A model generated the notes under the pieces. The model was given only the letters and a program-made list of their open reading frames with translations, did not search any database and had not been told where the DNA came from. The position numbers were made by a program, and so were the translations under genes. Below are positions 37,222-46,848 of a stretch of 64,000 nucleotides of DNA, piece after piece. The stretch is from Comamonadaceae bacterium (GTDB lineage Bacteria > Pseudomonadota > Gammaproteobacteria > Burkholderiales > Burkholderiaceae_C), in contig CANFPJ010000002.1 in assembly GCA_947448885.1 (NCBI GenBank), forward strand, positions 1-64,000, written 5' to 3'. Within the stretch, counting starts at the first letter, position 1, and each line of letters begins with the position of its first letter.

Positions 37222-39417
37222 ATGGCTGAACGTTCCTTTGTCCAAGAGGTGCAAAAACTGCGCTTGGGTGCCGGCGATGAATTCGTCGGTGAGGGCATTT
37301 TGGCGGTCACCAAGGCCTTGCTCGAGTCGGGCGTGTCGTATGTGGCGGGCTACCAAGGCGCGCCCATTTCGCACCTGATGGACGTGTTGGCCGACGCCCA
37401 AGACATCTTGCAAGAGCATGGCATCCGCTTTGAAAACAGCGCCAGCGAAGCCACCGCCGCCGCCACCTTGGCCGCCTCGGTCAATTACCCCTTGCGCGGC
37501 GCGGTGACCTTCAAGGCCACGGTGGGCACCAATGTCGCCTCCGACGCCTTGGCCAATTTGGCCTCGGGCGGGGTGACGGGTGGGGCTTTGATCGTGGTCG
37601 GTGAGGACTACGGCGAAGGCTCTTCCATCATGCAAGAGCGCAGCCACGCATTCGCCATGAAGTCGCAAATTTGGTTGCTCGACCCCCGCCCCAATTTGCC
37701 CAGCATGGTCAAGGCGGTGAAGATGGGCTTTGAGCTGTCCGAGGCCAGCCACACCCCGGTGATGTTGCAATTGCGCATCCGCGCCTGCCATGTGCATGGG
37801 CGCTTCATGGCCAGTGACAACCTGCGCGCGCCCTTTGCCCTGCATGAAGCCATGGAGCAACCAAAGCGCGACGTCAGCCGAATCGTGTTGCCCCCCGCGA
37901 GCTTTGTCCACGAGCAAGAAAAACTCCAACAGCGGTGGCCGGCAGCGGTGGCCTTCATTGAAAAGCACCAGCTGAATGAATTTTTCGAGGGCGATCTCCA
38001 AGACGTGGGCATCTTGGTGCAAGGCGGCAATTACAACGCCTTGGTGCGGGTGCTGGAGCGCATGGGTTTGGCCGATGTGTATGGCCGCAGCCGGGTGCCC
38101 TTGTATGTGATGAACGTGGCCTACCCTGTGGTCGATGCCGAGGTCTTGCGCTTTTGCGAAGGCAAGCGGGCGGTCTTGCTGGTCGAAGAAGGCCAGCCCA
38201 ATTTCGTGGAGCAAAACGTCGCCACCGTGTTGCGCCATGCGGGTTGCACTGCCGTGCTGCACGGCAAAGACCTGTTGCCACCGGCGGGTGAATACACCTT
38301 GCACGAGGTGCTCAAAGGCGTGCAGGCCTTTGCCCAGTTGTATGGCTTGCTGGATTCGGTGCAAGCGCCCAGTGCATCGGGTTTGCCCACATCCACCAGC
38401 GTGGTGCCGAGCTTGGCGCCCGCCCCAGCCAAAGTACACAAAGTGATTGCGCTCCAGCCCTTGCAGCAAGTGGTGCAAGCGCGCCCACCCGGCTTTTGCA
38501 CCGGTTGTCCCGAACGTCCGATTTTTGCAGCCATGAAGTTGGTCGAAAAAGACTTGGGCCCCCACCATGTCAGCGCCGACATTGGCTGCCACTTGTTTTC
38601 CATCCTGCCGCCGTTTCACATCGGCAACACCACCATGGGTTACGGTTTGGGCACCGCTGGCGCTTCGGCCATGAATGTGCCAGCGGGCAAGAAGGCCATT
38701 TCCATCATGGGCGATGGTGGCTTTTGGCACAACGGCCTGACCAGTGGCATTGCCAACGCGGTGTTCAACCGCAGCAACAACCTGACCATCGTGGTCGACA
38801 ACAGCTACACCTCGGCCACCGGTGGGCAAGATGTGCTGTCGTCCAAAGCCACCAACCCGACCCGCAGCACTGGCCACTTGATTGAGAAGGCGGTGCGTGG
38901 CGTGGGCGTGGAATGGGTGCGCACCTTCAAGCGCACCTACGACGTGGCCGGCATGCGCGACGCTTTGAAAGAAGCCTTGACCAGCCCCCACGCAGGCCCC
39001 AAGGTGTTGGTGGCCCAGTCGGAGTGCATGCTCAACCGGCAGCGGCGCGAAAAACCCCAGGTGCGTGCACGTTTGGCGGCGGGCCAGCGCGTGGTGCGCG
39101 AGCGCTTTGGCGTGGATGCCGACACCTGCACCGGCGACCGGGCCTGCATCCGCATCTCGGGTTGCCCATCCTTGTCGATCAAAGCCAACCCCGACCCGTT
39201 GCGCACCGACCCGGTGACCACGGTGCTTGACAGCTGCGTGGGTTGCGGCATGTGTGGCGAGGTCTCGCACGCCGCCGTGCTCTGCCCGTCGTTTTACAAA
39301 GCCCAAATCGTCAGCCACCCTTCGGCCTGGGAGCGCTGGTGGAACGGCTTGCGCTCGCGCATCGTGGCCGGCTTGCAGCGCCGCCGCGCCCAACAATTGG
39401 CGCAATGGGCTTTCTGA
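37222..39417 (+). CDS. IorA-type indolepyruvate/2-oxoacid:ferredoxin oxidoreductase alpha subunit with C-terminal ferredoxin-like domain
   Basis: AGYQGAPISHLMDVLADA; TPP domain PPGFCTGCPERPIFAAMK...SIMGDGGFWHNGLTSGIANAVFNRSNNLTIVVDN; CTGDRACIRISGCPSL and CVGCGMCGEVSHAAVLCP clusters. Confidence 0.87.
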   Translation: MAERSFVQEVQKLRLGAGDEFVGEGILAVTKALLESGVSYVAGYQGAPISHLMDVLADAQDILQEHGIRFENSASEATAAATLAASVNYPLRGAVTFKATVGTNVASDALANLASGGVTGGALIVVGEDYGEGSSIMQERSHAFAMKSQIWLLDPRPNLPSMVKAVKMGFELSEASHTPVMLQLRIRACHVHGRFMASDNLRAPFALHEAMEQPKRDVSRIVLPPASFVHEQEKLQQRWPAAVAFIEKHQLNEFFEGDLQDVGILVQGGNYNALVRVLERMGLADVYGRSRVPLYVMNVAYPVVDAEVLRFCEGKRAVLLVEEGQPNFVEQNVATVLRHAGCTAVLHGKDLLPPAGEYTLHEVLKGVQAFAQLYGLLDSVQAPSASGLPTSTSVVPSLAPAPAKVHKVIALQPLQQVVQARPPGFCTGCPERPIFAAMKLVEKDLGPHHVSADIGCHLFSILPPFHIGNTTMGYGLGTAGASAMNVPAGKKAISIMGDGGFWHNGLTSGIANAVFNRSNNLTIVVDNSYTSATGGQDVLSSKATNPTRSTGHLIEKAVRGVGVEWVRTFKRTYDVAGMRDALKEALTSPHAGPKVLVAQSECMLNRQRREKPQVRARLAAGQRVVRERFGVDADTCTGDRACIRISGCPSLSIKANPDPLRTDPVTTVLDSCVGCGMCGEVSHAAVLCPSFYKAQIVSHPSAWERWWNGLRSRIVAGLQRRRAQQLAQWAF

Positions 39418-40940
39418 TGGCCATGAACCCATCACCCCAACCCATCAAGATCGCCATCCTCGCCATGGGCGGCGAGGGCGGCGGCGTGCTGGCCGACTGG
39501 ATTGTCGATTTGGCCGAGCACGCCGGCCATTGGGCGCAAACCACCTCGGTGCCGGGCGTGGCCCAGCGCACCGGCGCGACCATTTACTACGTCGAGTTGT
39601 TTCCCAAAGCCGTGGCGGGTGCCCCCAGCTTGGAGCCGGTGTTGGCCTTGATGCCCTTGCCAGGTGACGTGGACATCGTGTTGGCCTCCGAGCTGATGGA
39701 AGCCGGCCGCGCGGTGCAGCGCGGCTTGGTCACCCGCGACAGAACCACCCTGATTGCCTCCACCCACCGGGTGTATTCCATCACCGAAAAATCGGCACTG
39801 GGCGATGGCCGTGTGGATCCCGAGCAACTGTTGGCCCATGCCCAGGCCGCTGCCCAACGCCTGGTGAGTTTTGACATGGCCGCCTTGGCCGAGCAAGAGG
39901 GCAGTGTCATCAGCGCGGTGTTGTTCGGTGCGCTGGCAGGTGTGGGTTTGCTGCCTTTTACCCGTGATCTATTTGAAGCCACCATCGAGCGTGCGGGTTT
40001 GGGCGTGAAAAGCAGTTTGCGCGCCTTTGCCCAGGGTCTGAGCCATGCCCAAGCCCCATCGACCAGTGCTGATGCCCATGCGCTCACCCCGGCGCTGGCG
40101 CCCATGCCGGTGCCCACGCCACGCCACCCGGTGCTGCGCGCCTGTGTCGACGAGGTGGCGGCGATGTTCGCCGAGCCCGCGCGTGGCCTGGCCATCGAGG
40201 GGGTGCGGCGCATGGTCGACTACCAAGATCCGGCCTATGCGCGTTTGTATGTCGACCGTTTGCAATCGGTGCATGCCTTGCTGCCGAATGCCCCCGTGGC
40301 GCTGATGGCCGACCTGGCGCGCCACTTGGCGCTGTGGATGTCCTACGAGGACACGGTGCGGGTGGCCGACCTCAAAACCCGTGGCACCCGGTTTGAGCGG
40401 GTGCGCCAAGAGGTGGGTGCACAGCCCGCCCAGTTGCTGCACATCAACGAATACATGCACCCGCGCTTTCAAGAGGTGTGCGAAACCCTGCCTGCCGCTT
40501 TGGGCACTTGGCTGATGGGCCAAGCCACCGTGCGCCGCTGGGGCGAGCGCTTGCTCAGCCATGGCCGCGTGGTGCACACCAATGGCTTGGGTGGCTTTTT
40601 GCTGTTGTATGCGGTGTCAGCCCTCAAACCCTGGCGGCGTGGCACCTTGCGCTACCAACAAGAAAACCAACGCATCGAACAGTGGTTGGCCTTGGTGCGC
40701 CAGTGGCTGCCGACGCAGACAGACTTGGCCCATGAACTGGTTTTGTGCCAGCGCCTGGTCAAGGGCTACAGCGACACCCATGCCCGTGGCCACCAGCACC
40801 TGGACCGCATCTTGGGCTTGTTGGTGCAGCACGGTTCGCGCTGGCAAGCCGCCCCCTTGCGTGCGCTGCGCGAAGCGGCGTTGGCCGACGATCAAGGCAA
40901 GGCTTTTCATGCCACCTTGGCCAGCCAGGGTTGGCTCTGA
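39417..40940 (+). CDS. IorB-type indolepyruvate oxidoreductase beta subunit (with C-terminal extension)
   Basis: KIAILAMGGEGGGVLADWIVDLAEHAGHWAQTTSVPGVAQRTGATIYYVE; start codon overlaps iorA-like stop. Confidence 0.85.
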   Translation: MAMNPSPQPIKIAILAMGGEGGGVLADWIVDLAEHAGHWAQTTSVPGVAQRTGATIYYVELFPKAVAGAPSLEPVLALMPLPGDVDIVLASELMEAGRAVQRGLVTRDRTTLIASTHRVYSITEKSALGDGRVDPEQLLAHAQAAAQRLVSFDMAALAEQEGSVISAVLFGALAGVGLLPFTRDLFEATIERAGLGVKSSLRAFAQGLSHAQAPSTSADAHALTPALAPMPVPTPRHPVLRACVDEVAAMFAEPARGLAIEGVRRMVDYQDPAYARLYVDRLQSVHALLPNAPVALMADLARHLALWMSYEDTVRVADLKTRGTRFERVRQEVGAQPAQLLHINEYMHPRFQEVCETLPAALGTWLMGQATVRRWGERLLSHGRVVHTNGLGGFLLLYAVSALKPWRRGTLRYQQENQRIEQWLALVRQWLPTQTDLAHELVLCQRLVKGYSDTHARGHQHLDRILGLLVQHGSRWQAAPLRALREAALADDQGKAFHATLASQGWL

Positions 40941-40958
40941 TTGCTTGGAGGATTGGAC

Positions 40959-42281
40959 ATGCCCAACGCCCTGACAGAAACATCCCGCTGGCCCTTGTGG
41001 CGCGAGCGTGAAGTGCACCGCGACGCCTTCATCGACCCCGAGGTGTTTGCGCTGGAGATGCAAACCGTGTTCACCCACACCTGGGTGTTTGTGGGGCATG
41101 CCAGCCAAATTCCCCAACCGGGTGACTACGCCACCACCACGGTGGGCGATCAGCCAGTGGTGATGGTGCGCCAATGGGACGGGGGCATCAGCGTTTTGCA
41201 CAACCGCTGCGCCCACAAAGGGGTCAAGGTGGCCGGTCGCGAGCAAGGCAATACGGGCAAATTTTTCCGCTGCCCCTACCACGCCTGGACCTTCAAGTTG
41301 GATGGCTCGGTGTTGGCCATTCCCTTGAAAACCGGCTACGACCGCAATGGTTTCGAAGGCACCGAGGCGGCACTGGGCATGGCCCCGGTGGGCGCGGTGC
41401 AGGTGTACCGCGATTTTGTGTTTTGCCGCTTGGCGCGCCAGGGCGAATCGTTTGCGGATTTTTTTGGCGAATCGCTCTCCACCATCGACAACATGGTCGA
41501 TCGATCCCCCGAAGGCAAGCTCGAAGTGGCCGGTGGGGTGTTGCGCTACATGCACCGCTGCAACTGGAAGATGTTGGTCGACAACCAAACCGATACCTGC
41601 CACCCCATGGTGGCGCATGAATCCTCCGCCGGCACGGCTGTTAAGGTGTGGAAGGCGGCCCCCGAGGGCACCCCCAAGCCCATGGCGGTCGAGCTGTTTG
41701 CGCCCTTCGTCAGCCCTTACGAGTTTTTCGAGGGCATGGGCATCCGCAGTTGGCCCAATGGCCATGGCCACACCGGCACGGCCGACTCCATCCACGCCGC
41801 CTATTCGCCGGTGCCCGGTTATTGGGACCAAATGAAGGCGGCTTATGGCGAGCCACGGGCGCAAAAAATCTTGGGTGAGGTGCGGCACAACACGATTTTC
41901 TTCCCCAACATCATGGTCAAGGGGCCGATCCAAACCCTGCGCGTCTTCAAGCCCTTGGCGGCCGATCGCACCTTGGTCGAGTCGTGGACGTTTCGCTTGG
42001 TGGGCGCACCCGATTTGTTGCTCGAGCGCACCCTGATGTACAACCGCTTGATCAACGCACCGACCTCGGTGGTGGGCCATGATGACCTGGAGGTGTATGA
42101 GCGATCCCAGCAGGCCTTGCATTCGCGGGGACGCGAGTGGGTCAATGTGGGCCGCTTGTACGACAGCGCCGAGACGGCGACGCCGACCCAAGTGGTGAAT
42201 GGCACCAGCGAGCTGCAAATGCGCAACCAATACCGCGCCTGGGCCAAGTACCTGGCCATGGGGCCAGAGGTGCAGCCATGA
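40959..42281 (+). CDS. Rieske aromatic-ring-hydroxylating oxygenase, alpha subunit (pair 2)
   Basis: CAHKGVKVAGREQGNTGKFFRCPYH; VDNQTDTCHPMVAHES. Confidence 0.89.
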   Translation: MPNALTETSRWPLWREREVHRDAFIDPEVFALEMQTVFTHTWVFVGHASQIPQPGDYATTTVGDQPVVMVRQWDGGISVLHNRCAHKGVKVAGREQGNTGKFFRCPYHAWTFKLDGSVLAIPLKTGYDRNGFEGTEAALGMAPVGAVQVYRDFVFCRLARQGESFADFFGESLSTIDNMVDRSPEGKLEVAGGVLRYMHRCNWKMLVDNQTDTCHPMVAHESSAGTAVKVWKAAPEGTPKPMAVELFAPFVSPYEFFEGMGIRSWPNGHGHTGTADSIHAAYSPVPGYWDQMKAAYGEPRAQKILGEVRHNTIFFPNIMVKGPIQTLRVFKPLAADRTLVESWTFRLVGAPDLLLERTLMYNRLINAPTSVVGHDDLEVYERSQQALHSRGREWVNVGRLYDSAETATPTQVVNGTSELQMRNQYRAWAKYLAMGPEVQP

Positions 42282-42760
42282 ACTTGTCGACCCACCAAAC
42301 CCTGGTGGATGTGGTCTACCACGAGGCGCGTTGCATCGATGAGCAGCGCTGGGACGAGTGGCTGGCGCTGTACACCGAAGATGCGCATTACTGGATGCCC
42401 TTGACCCACGGCCAGACCGACCCTTTGTTGCAAGGCTCTTTGATGTACGAGGACAAGATGCTGTTGGGCATCCGGGTCGAGCGGCTCAAGGGCCGGCGCA
42501 CCTTTTCCCAAGAGCCCATCAGCCGCTGCCACCATTTGCTGCAAGCCCCCAGCGTTGAGATGCTCGATGCGGGCTTGGGCCAGGCGCGCTTGCGCACCGC
42601 ATTCCACTATGTCGAAACCCGTGGCGACGAACAACAGCTGTACGCTGGTTGGGCCAGCCATGACTTGCGTTGGCAAGGGACAGATTGGCGCATCGTGCTC
42701 AAACGGGTCGACCTGGTCAATTGCGATGCGGCATTTGGCAACATCCAACTTTTCATGTGA
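42278..42760 (+). CDS. Aromatic-ring-hydroxylating dioxygenase beta subunit (pair 2)
   Basis: LVDVVYHEARCIDEQRWDEWLALYTEDAHYWMPLTHGQTDPL; overlaps alpha stop. Confidence 0.88.
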   Translation: MNLSTHQTLVDVVYHEARCIDEQRWDEWLALYTEDAHYWMPLTHGQTDPLLQGSLMYEDKMLLGIRVERLKGRRTFSQEPISRCHHLLQAPSVEMLDAGLGQARLRTAFHYVETRGDEQQLYAGWASHDLRWQGTDWRIVLKRVDLVNCDAAFGNIQLFM

Positions 42761-42770
42761 AAGCCCCGCC

Positions 42771-44429
42771 ATGCTGTTGACCGATTTGGACACCCGCGCT
42801 GCCGACTGCACTGTGCATGCGGTGCTGCAAGCCGTGGCGCTGCGCCAACCGCAGGCCGATCTGCTGTTCACCGAAGATGTGACCGCTGCCCAATACGGCA
42901 TCGCCCCCGGCACCGTGTCCTACGGGCAGGCCTTGGCCACCGTGGCGCAATGGCGCCAAGCCTATCAAGCGGCGGGCTACGGCCACGGCCACCGGGTGGG
43001 CTTGCTGCTGGACAACCGACCCGACTTTTTGTACCACTGGTGGGCACTCAATGCCTTGGGCGTGTCGGTGGTGCCCATCCATTCGGACATGCGCTCCGCC
43101 GAGTTGCAATACCTGATCGACCACAGCGAAATCGTGTTGGCGGTGGTGCTGCCGAACCGGGTGGCCGATGTGAGCCAAGCTGCCCAAGCGGTGGCTAGCG
43201 ATGCTGCGGTGTGGGCCCATGGCAGCGATGCACCGTTGCCCCCTGCCGCACGGCTGGCCCCCAGTGCTTCACAAGCGCCCGGGCGCGACAGCGAATGTGC
43301 CTTGCTCTACACCTCGGGCACCACCGGTCGGCCCAAGGGCTGCCGCTTGCTCAATGGTTATTTTTTGGCGGCAGGCCAGTGGTATGCCGACCTGGGTGGG
43401 GCCTGTGTGATGCGCTCTGCACAAGAGCGGGTCATCACCCCCTTGCCCTTGAACCACATGAATGCCATGGCCTTCTCCACCATGGTGGTGTTGCTCACCG
43501 GCGGCTGCTTGGTGCAACTCGACCGCTTTCACCCGCAAACCTGGTGGCAAAGCGTGGCCCAAAGCCGCGCCACCGTGGTTCATTACTTGGGCGTCATGCC
43601 CGCCATGCTGTTGTCGGCCCCTGCTCAGCCCAGCGACCGTGCGCACGCGGTGCGTTTTGGGTTTGGGGCCGGTGTGGACCAGCGCAACCACGCGCCGTTT
43701 GAAGCGCGCTTTGGCTTTCCCTTGGTGGAGGCCTGGGCCATGACCGAAACCGGTGCCGCGGCTTGCGTGATGGCCAATGATGAACCGCGCCATGTGGGCA
43801 CCCGCTGCTTTGGCAAACCGCCCCCCGAGATGGCCTACTGCCTGGTCGACGACCAAGGCGTGGAGGTGGGCGTGGGCGTGCCGGGTGAATTGTGGGTGCG
43901 TGCCCAAGGCCCGAATCCGCGCCAAGACTTTTTTGCCGGTTACCTCAAAGACGCGCAGGCCACCGACGAGGCCTGGGCCGGTGGTTGGTTTCACACCGGC
44001 GATTTGGTGCAGCGCGATGCCAAGGGCTTGTTGTATTTTGTCGATCGCAAAAAGAACGTGATCCGCCGCAGTGGCGAAAACATCTCGGCGGTGGAGGTGG
44101 AGAGCGTGTTGGCCCAACACCCCGCGGTCAAGGCCTGCGCCATTGCTGCCACCCCAGATGCGGTGCGCGGCGACGAGGTCTTGGCCTGTGTGGTGACCCG
44201 CGAGGCCTTGCCCGCAGCGCAGCGTGCCGCTTTGGCCCAGGATTTGGTGCGCCACTGTTTGGACCAATTGGCCTATTACAAGGCCCCGGGTTATGTGGCC
44301 TTTGTGGATGCCCTGCCGGTGACCTTGTCGCAAAAAGTCCAGCGTGGGCAATTGCGCGATGTCGCGCGTGAATTGCCTGGGCAAGCGCATTGCATCGACG
44401 TGCGCGCCCTGAAAAAGCGGCAAGCATGA
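42771..44429 (+). CDS. AMP-binding acyl/aryl-CoA synthetase
   Basis: LLYTSGTTGRPKGCRL; GWFHTGDLVQRDAKGLLYFVDRKKNVIRRSGENISAVEVE. Confidence 0.88.
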   Translation: MLLTDLDTRAADCTVHAVLQAVALRQPQADLLFTEDVTAAQYGIAPGTVSYGQALATVAQWRQAYQAAGYGHGHRVGLLLDNRPDFLYHWWALNALGVSVVPIHSDMRSAELQYLIDHSEIVLAVVLPNRVADVSQAAQAVASDAAVWAHGSDAPLPPAARLAPSASQAPGRDSECALLYTSGTTGRPKGCRLLNGYFLAAGQWYADLGGACVMRSAQERVITPLPLNHMNAMAFSTMVVLLTGGCLVQLDRFHPQTWWQSVAQSRATVVHYLGVMPAMLLSAPAQPSDRAHAVRFGFGAGVDQRNHAPFEARFGFPLVEAWAMTETGAAACVMANDEPRHVGTRCFGKPPPEMAYCLVDDQGVEVGVGVPGELWVRAQGPNPRQDFFAGYLKDAQATDEAWAGGWFHTGDLVQRDAKGLLYFVDRKKNVIRRSGENISAVEVESVLAQHPAVKACAIAATPDAVRGDEVLACVVTREALPAAQRAALAQDLVRHCLDQLAYYKAPGYVAFVDALPVTLSQKVQRGQLRDVARELPGQAHCIDVRALKKRQA

Positions 44430-45598
44430 GCAGTCGGCGTCAATCCTATGCAGGGGTGGCGGTGGCGGTGCCCATCACCGTGCCCTACCAACGCTACAGC
44501 ACCCAAGGAGCGCATTGGTTTGTCGGCCAGGCGCTGCAGGCCTTGATCCAAGCCTCGGGCATTGGCAAAGACGACATCGATGGCCTGTGCCTGAGCAGTT
44601 TTTCCCTCAACCCGGACACGGCGGTGGGCCTGACCCAACACCTGGGTTTGTCGCCGCGTTGGCTGGACCACATTCCCACTGGCGGGGCTTCGGGCGTGAT
44701 GGCCTTGCGCCGCGCGGCCCGGGCGGTGCAGGCCGGTGACGCCGATGTGGTGGCGTGCATTGGGGCCGACACCAACCACGTTGATTCATTTCGCCAAACC
44801 TTGGGCAGCTTCAGCCACTTTGCGCGCGACGCCAGTTACCCCTACGGCTCGGGTGGACCGAACTCGGTGTTTGCCTTCATCACCGCCAACTACATGCGCA
44901 CCTATGGCGCTCAGCGCGAAGACTTTGGCCGCATCGCGGTGGCCCAACGCCGCAATGCTTTGAAAAACCCCAACGCCTTGTTCAAAAAAGCCTTGAGCTT
45001 GGACGAGTACATGGCGGGGCGGCCGATTTCCGACCCGATCCACCTGTTTGATTGCGTCATGCCTTGTGCGGGGGCGGATGCGTTTTTGGTCATGGGCGAA
45101 CAGCGCGCCCGCGACCTGGGCCTGCCCCACGCCATCATCCGTGGCGCGATTGAACGGCACAATGCTTTTGCCAGCGACCCCATCATGGTGCAAGGCGGTT
45201 GGCGGCGTGACCTGGCCGATTTGTACGCCCAAGCCGATGCCACAGCGGCGCAGGTGGATTTTGTGCAAACCTATGACGACTACCCGGTGATCGTGATGAT
45301 GCAATTCGAAGACTTGGGTTTTTGTGCCAAGGGCGAAGGCCCGCAGTTTGTGCGCGACCACAGCTTGACCCACGATGGCAGCTTTCCCAACAACACCAGC
45401 GGGGGTCAACTGTCGGTGGGCCAGGCCGGTGCGGCAGGCGGCTTCATTGGCATGGTCGAGGCGCTGCGCCAACTGTGCGACTCGGCTGGCGAACGCCAAG
45501 TGACCAACGCGCAACTGGGCTTGGTGTCGGGTTTTGGCATGGTCACCTACGACCGCTGTTTGTGCACCGGCGCGGTGTTGTTGGGGCGACCCGCATGA
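44426..45598 (+). CDS. Thiolase-like / lipid-transfer-protein-type acyl-CoA thiolase or aldolase
   Basis: PTGGASGVMALRRAARAVQAGDADVVACIGAD; NNTSGGQLSVGQAGAAGGFIGMVEALRQL; overlaps upstream stop. Confidence 0.8.
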   Translation: MSSRRQSYAGVAVAVPITVPYQRYSTQGAHWFVGQALQALIQASGIGKDDIDGLCLSSFSLNPDTAVGLTQHLGLSPRWLDHIPTGGASGVMALRRAARAVQAGDADVVACIGADTNHVDSFRQTLGSFSHFARDASYPYGSGGPNSVFAFITANYMRTYGAQREDFGRIAVAQRRNALKNPNALFKKALSLDEYMAGRPISDPIHLFDCVMPCAGADAFLVMGEQRARDLGLPHAIIRGAIERHNAFASDPIMVQGGWRRDLADLYAQADATAAQVDFVQTYDDYPVIVMMQFEDLGFCAKGEGPQFVRDHSLTHDGSFPNNTSGGQLSVGQAGAAGGFIGMVEALRQLCDSAGERQVTNAQLGLVSGFGMVTYDRCLCTGAVLLGRPA

Positions 45599-46848
45599 CC
45601 ATGCCGCTGATGCGCCCAGCGCGCAAAAACCCGGTTTTGCGCACCCCGCAAATGAACCTGCCGCCATCGGCGCGCAGCCGTGTGGCCTTGGGACTGACCG
45701 CTGCCGCCGCTGAAGGCCGTTTTGAATTGCAGGTGTGCCAAGACTGCGCCAGCGTGCAGTACCCGCCGCGCGAGGCCTGTGTGCACTGTGTGTCACCGCA
45801 CCTGAAGTGGCGCGCGCAATCGGGCTGGGGCCAGTTGTTGGCCAGCACCACCTTGCACCACAGCAATGATTTGTTTTTTCGCGAGCGCTTGCCCTGGCGC
45901 TTGGGCATGGTGGCGCTGGACGCGGGGCCTTCGGTGATGGTGCACTTGCACAGCGAAGTCACCGAGGCCCCCTGCCGGGTTCGGGTGGGTGCGCGTTTGG
46001 ACCGTGCGGGCCAAGCGGTGTTGATAGGTTTTCCAGAGAAAGAGAGCGAGCACATGGTCGACGACAAAATGCTGCGCGAAATGGGCAGCGACCCCAAGTT
46101 CCGCAAGGCCCTGGTCACCGATGGCAAAACCCCGGTGGGCCAAGCCTTGGTGCGGGCCTTGGTCAAAGCGGGTGCGGACATTGTGTGGGTGGGCCATGCC
46201 GAACCGTGGAAGAAGTTGCCTGGCTTGGCCGAGTTGGCCGAGATCCCACAGGTGACCATGCTGCCACTCGACCTGAGCAATGAGCGCTCGGTCACCACCT
46301 TGGCCGGCGAGATCGGCGGCAAGGTGGACATCGTCATCAACAACGCCGAGGTGCACCGCAGCCACGGCATTGGCAACCGCACCGGCACCGATGTGGCGCG
46401 CATGGAAATGGAGATCAACTACCTGGGCTTGCTGCGCTTGTCCCAGGCCTTGGGCCCGGCTTTGCAAGGGCGCGCCGCCGATGGGGTGACCCACGCCTGC
46501 GCGTGGGTGAACTTGCTGTCAATTTACGCCTTGTCCAATTTCCCCTCTCACGGCACCTACTCGGCGTCCAAGGCCGCAGCTTATTCTTTGTCGCAATGTT
46601 TGCGCGCCGAGATGCGGCCATCGGGCATTCGCGTGGTCCATGTGTTTCCCGGACCGATTGACGATGAATGGAACCAAAACATGCCACCACCCAAATTGGC
46701 GCCCGACACCTTGGCCCAAGCGGTGATCAAAGCCTTGCGCGATGGCACCGAAGACGTGTACCCCGGTGACGTGGCCCAAGAGTGGTTGCAGCGCTGGCGC
46801 GACAACCCCAAGGTGTTGGAGCGAGAAATCGCCGCAGGGGGCACATGA
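45595..46848 (+). CDS. Fusion: N-terminal DUF35-type Zn-ribbon/OB-fold domain plus C-terminal SDR domain
   Basis: Zn-ribbon CQDCASVQYPPREACVHC then OB-like region; then SDR-like VDIVINNAEVHRSHG...YSASKAAAYSLSQCLRAEMRPSGIRVVHVFPGPI. Confidence 0.8.
   Translation: MTMPLMRPARKNPVLRTPQMNLPPSARSRVALGLTAAAAEGRFELQVCQDCASVQYPPREACVHCVSPHLKWRAQSGWGQLLASTTLHHSNDLFFRERLPWRLGMVALDAGPSVMVHLHSEVTEAPCRVRVGARLDRAGQAVLIGFPEKESEHMVDDKMLREMGSDPKFRKALVTDGKTPVGQALVRALVKAGADIVWVGHAEPWKKLPGLAELAEIPQVTMLPLDLSNERSVTTLAGEIGGKVDIVINNAEVHRSHGIGNRTGTDVARMEMEINYLGLLRLSQALGPALQGRAADGVTHACAWVNLLSIYALSNFPSHGTYSASKAAAYSLSQCLRAEMRPSGIRVVHVFPGPIDDEWNQNMPPPKLAPDTLAQAVIKALRDGTEDVYPGDVAQEWLQRWRDNPKVLEREIAAGGT

Noticed and set aside
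37201-39435. 744-aa minus-strand ORF
   Set aside because: Exactly antisense to the IorA-like gene, which has clear family motifs.
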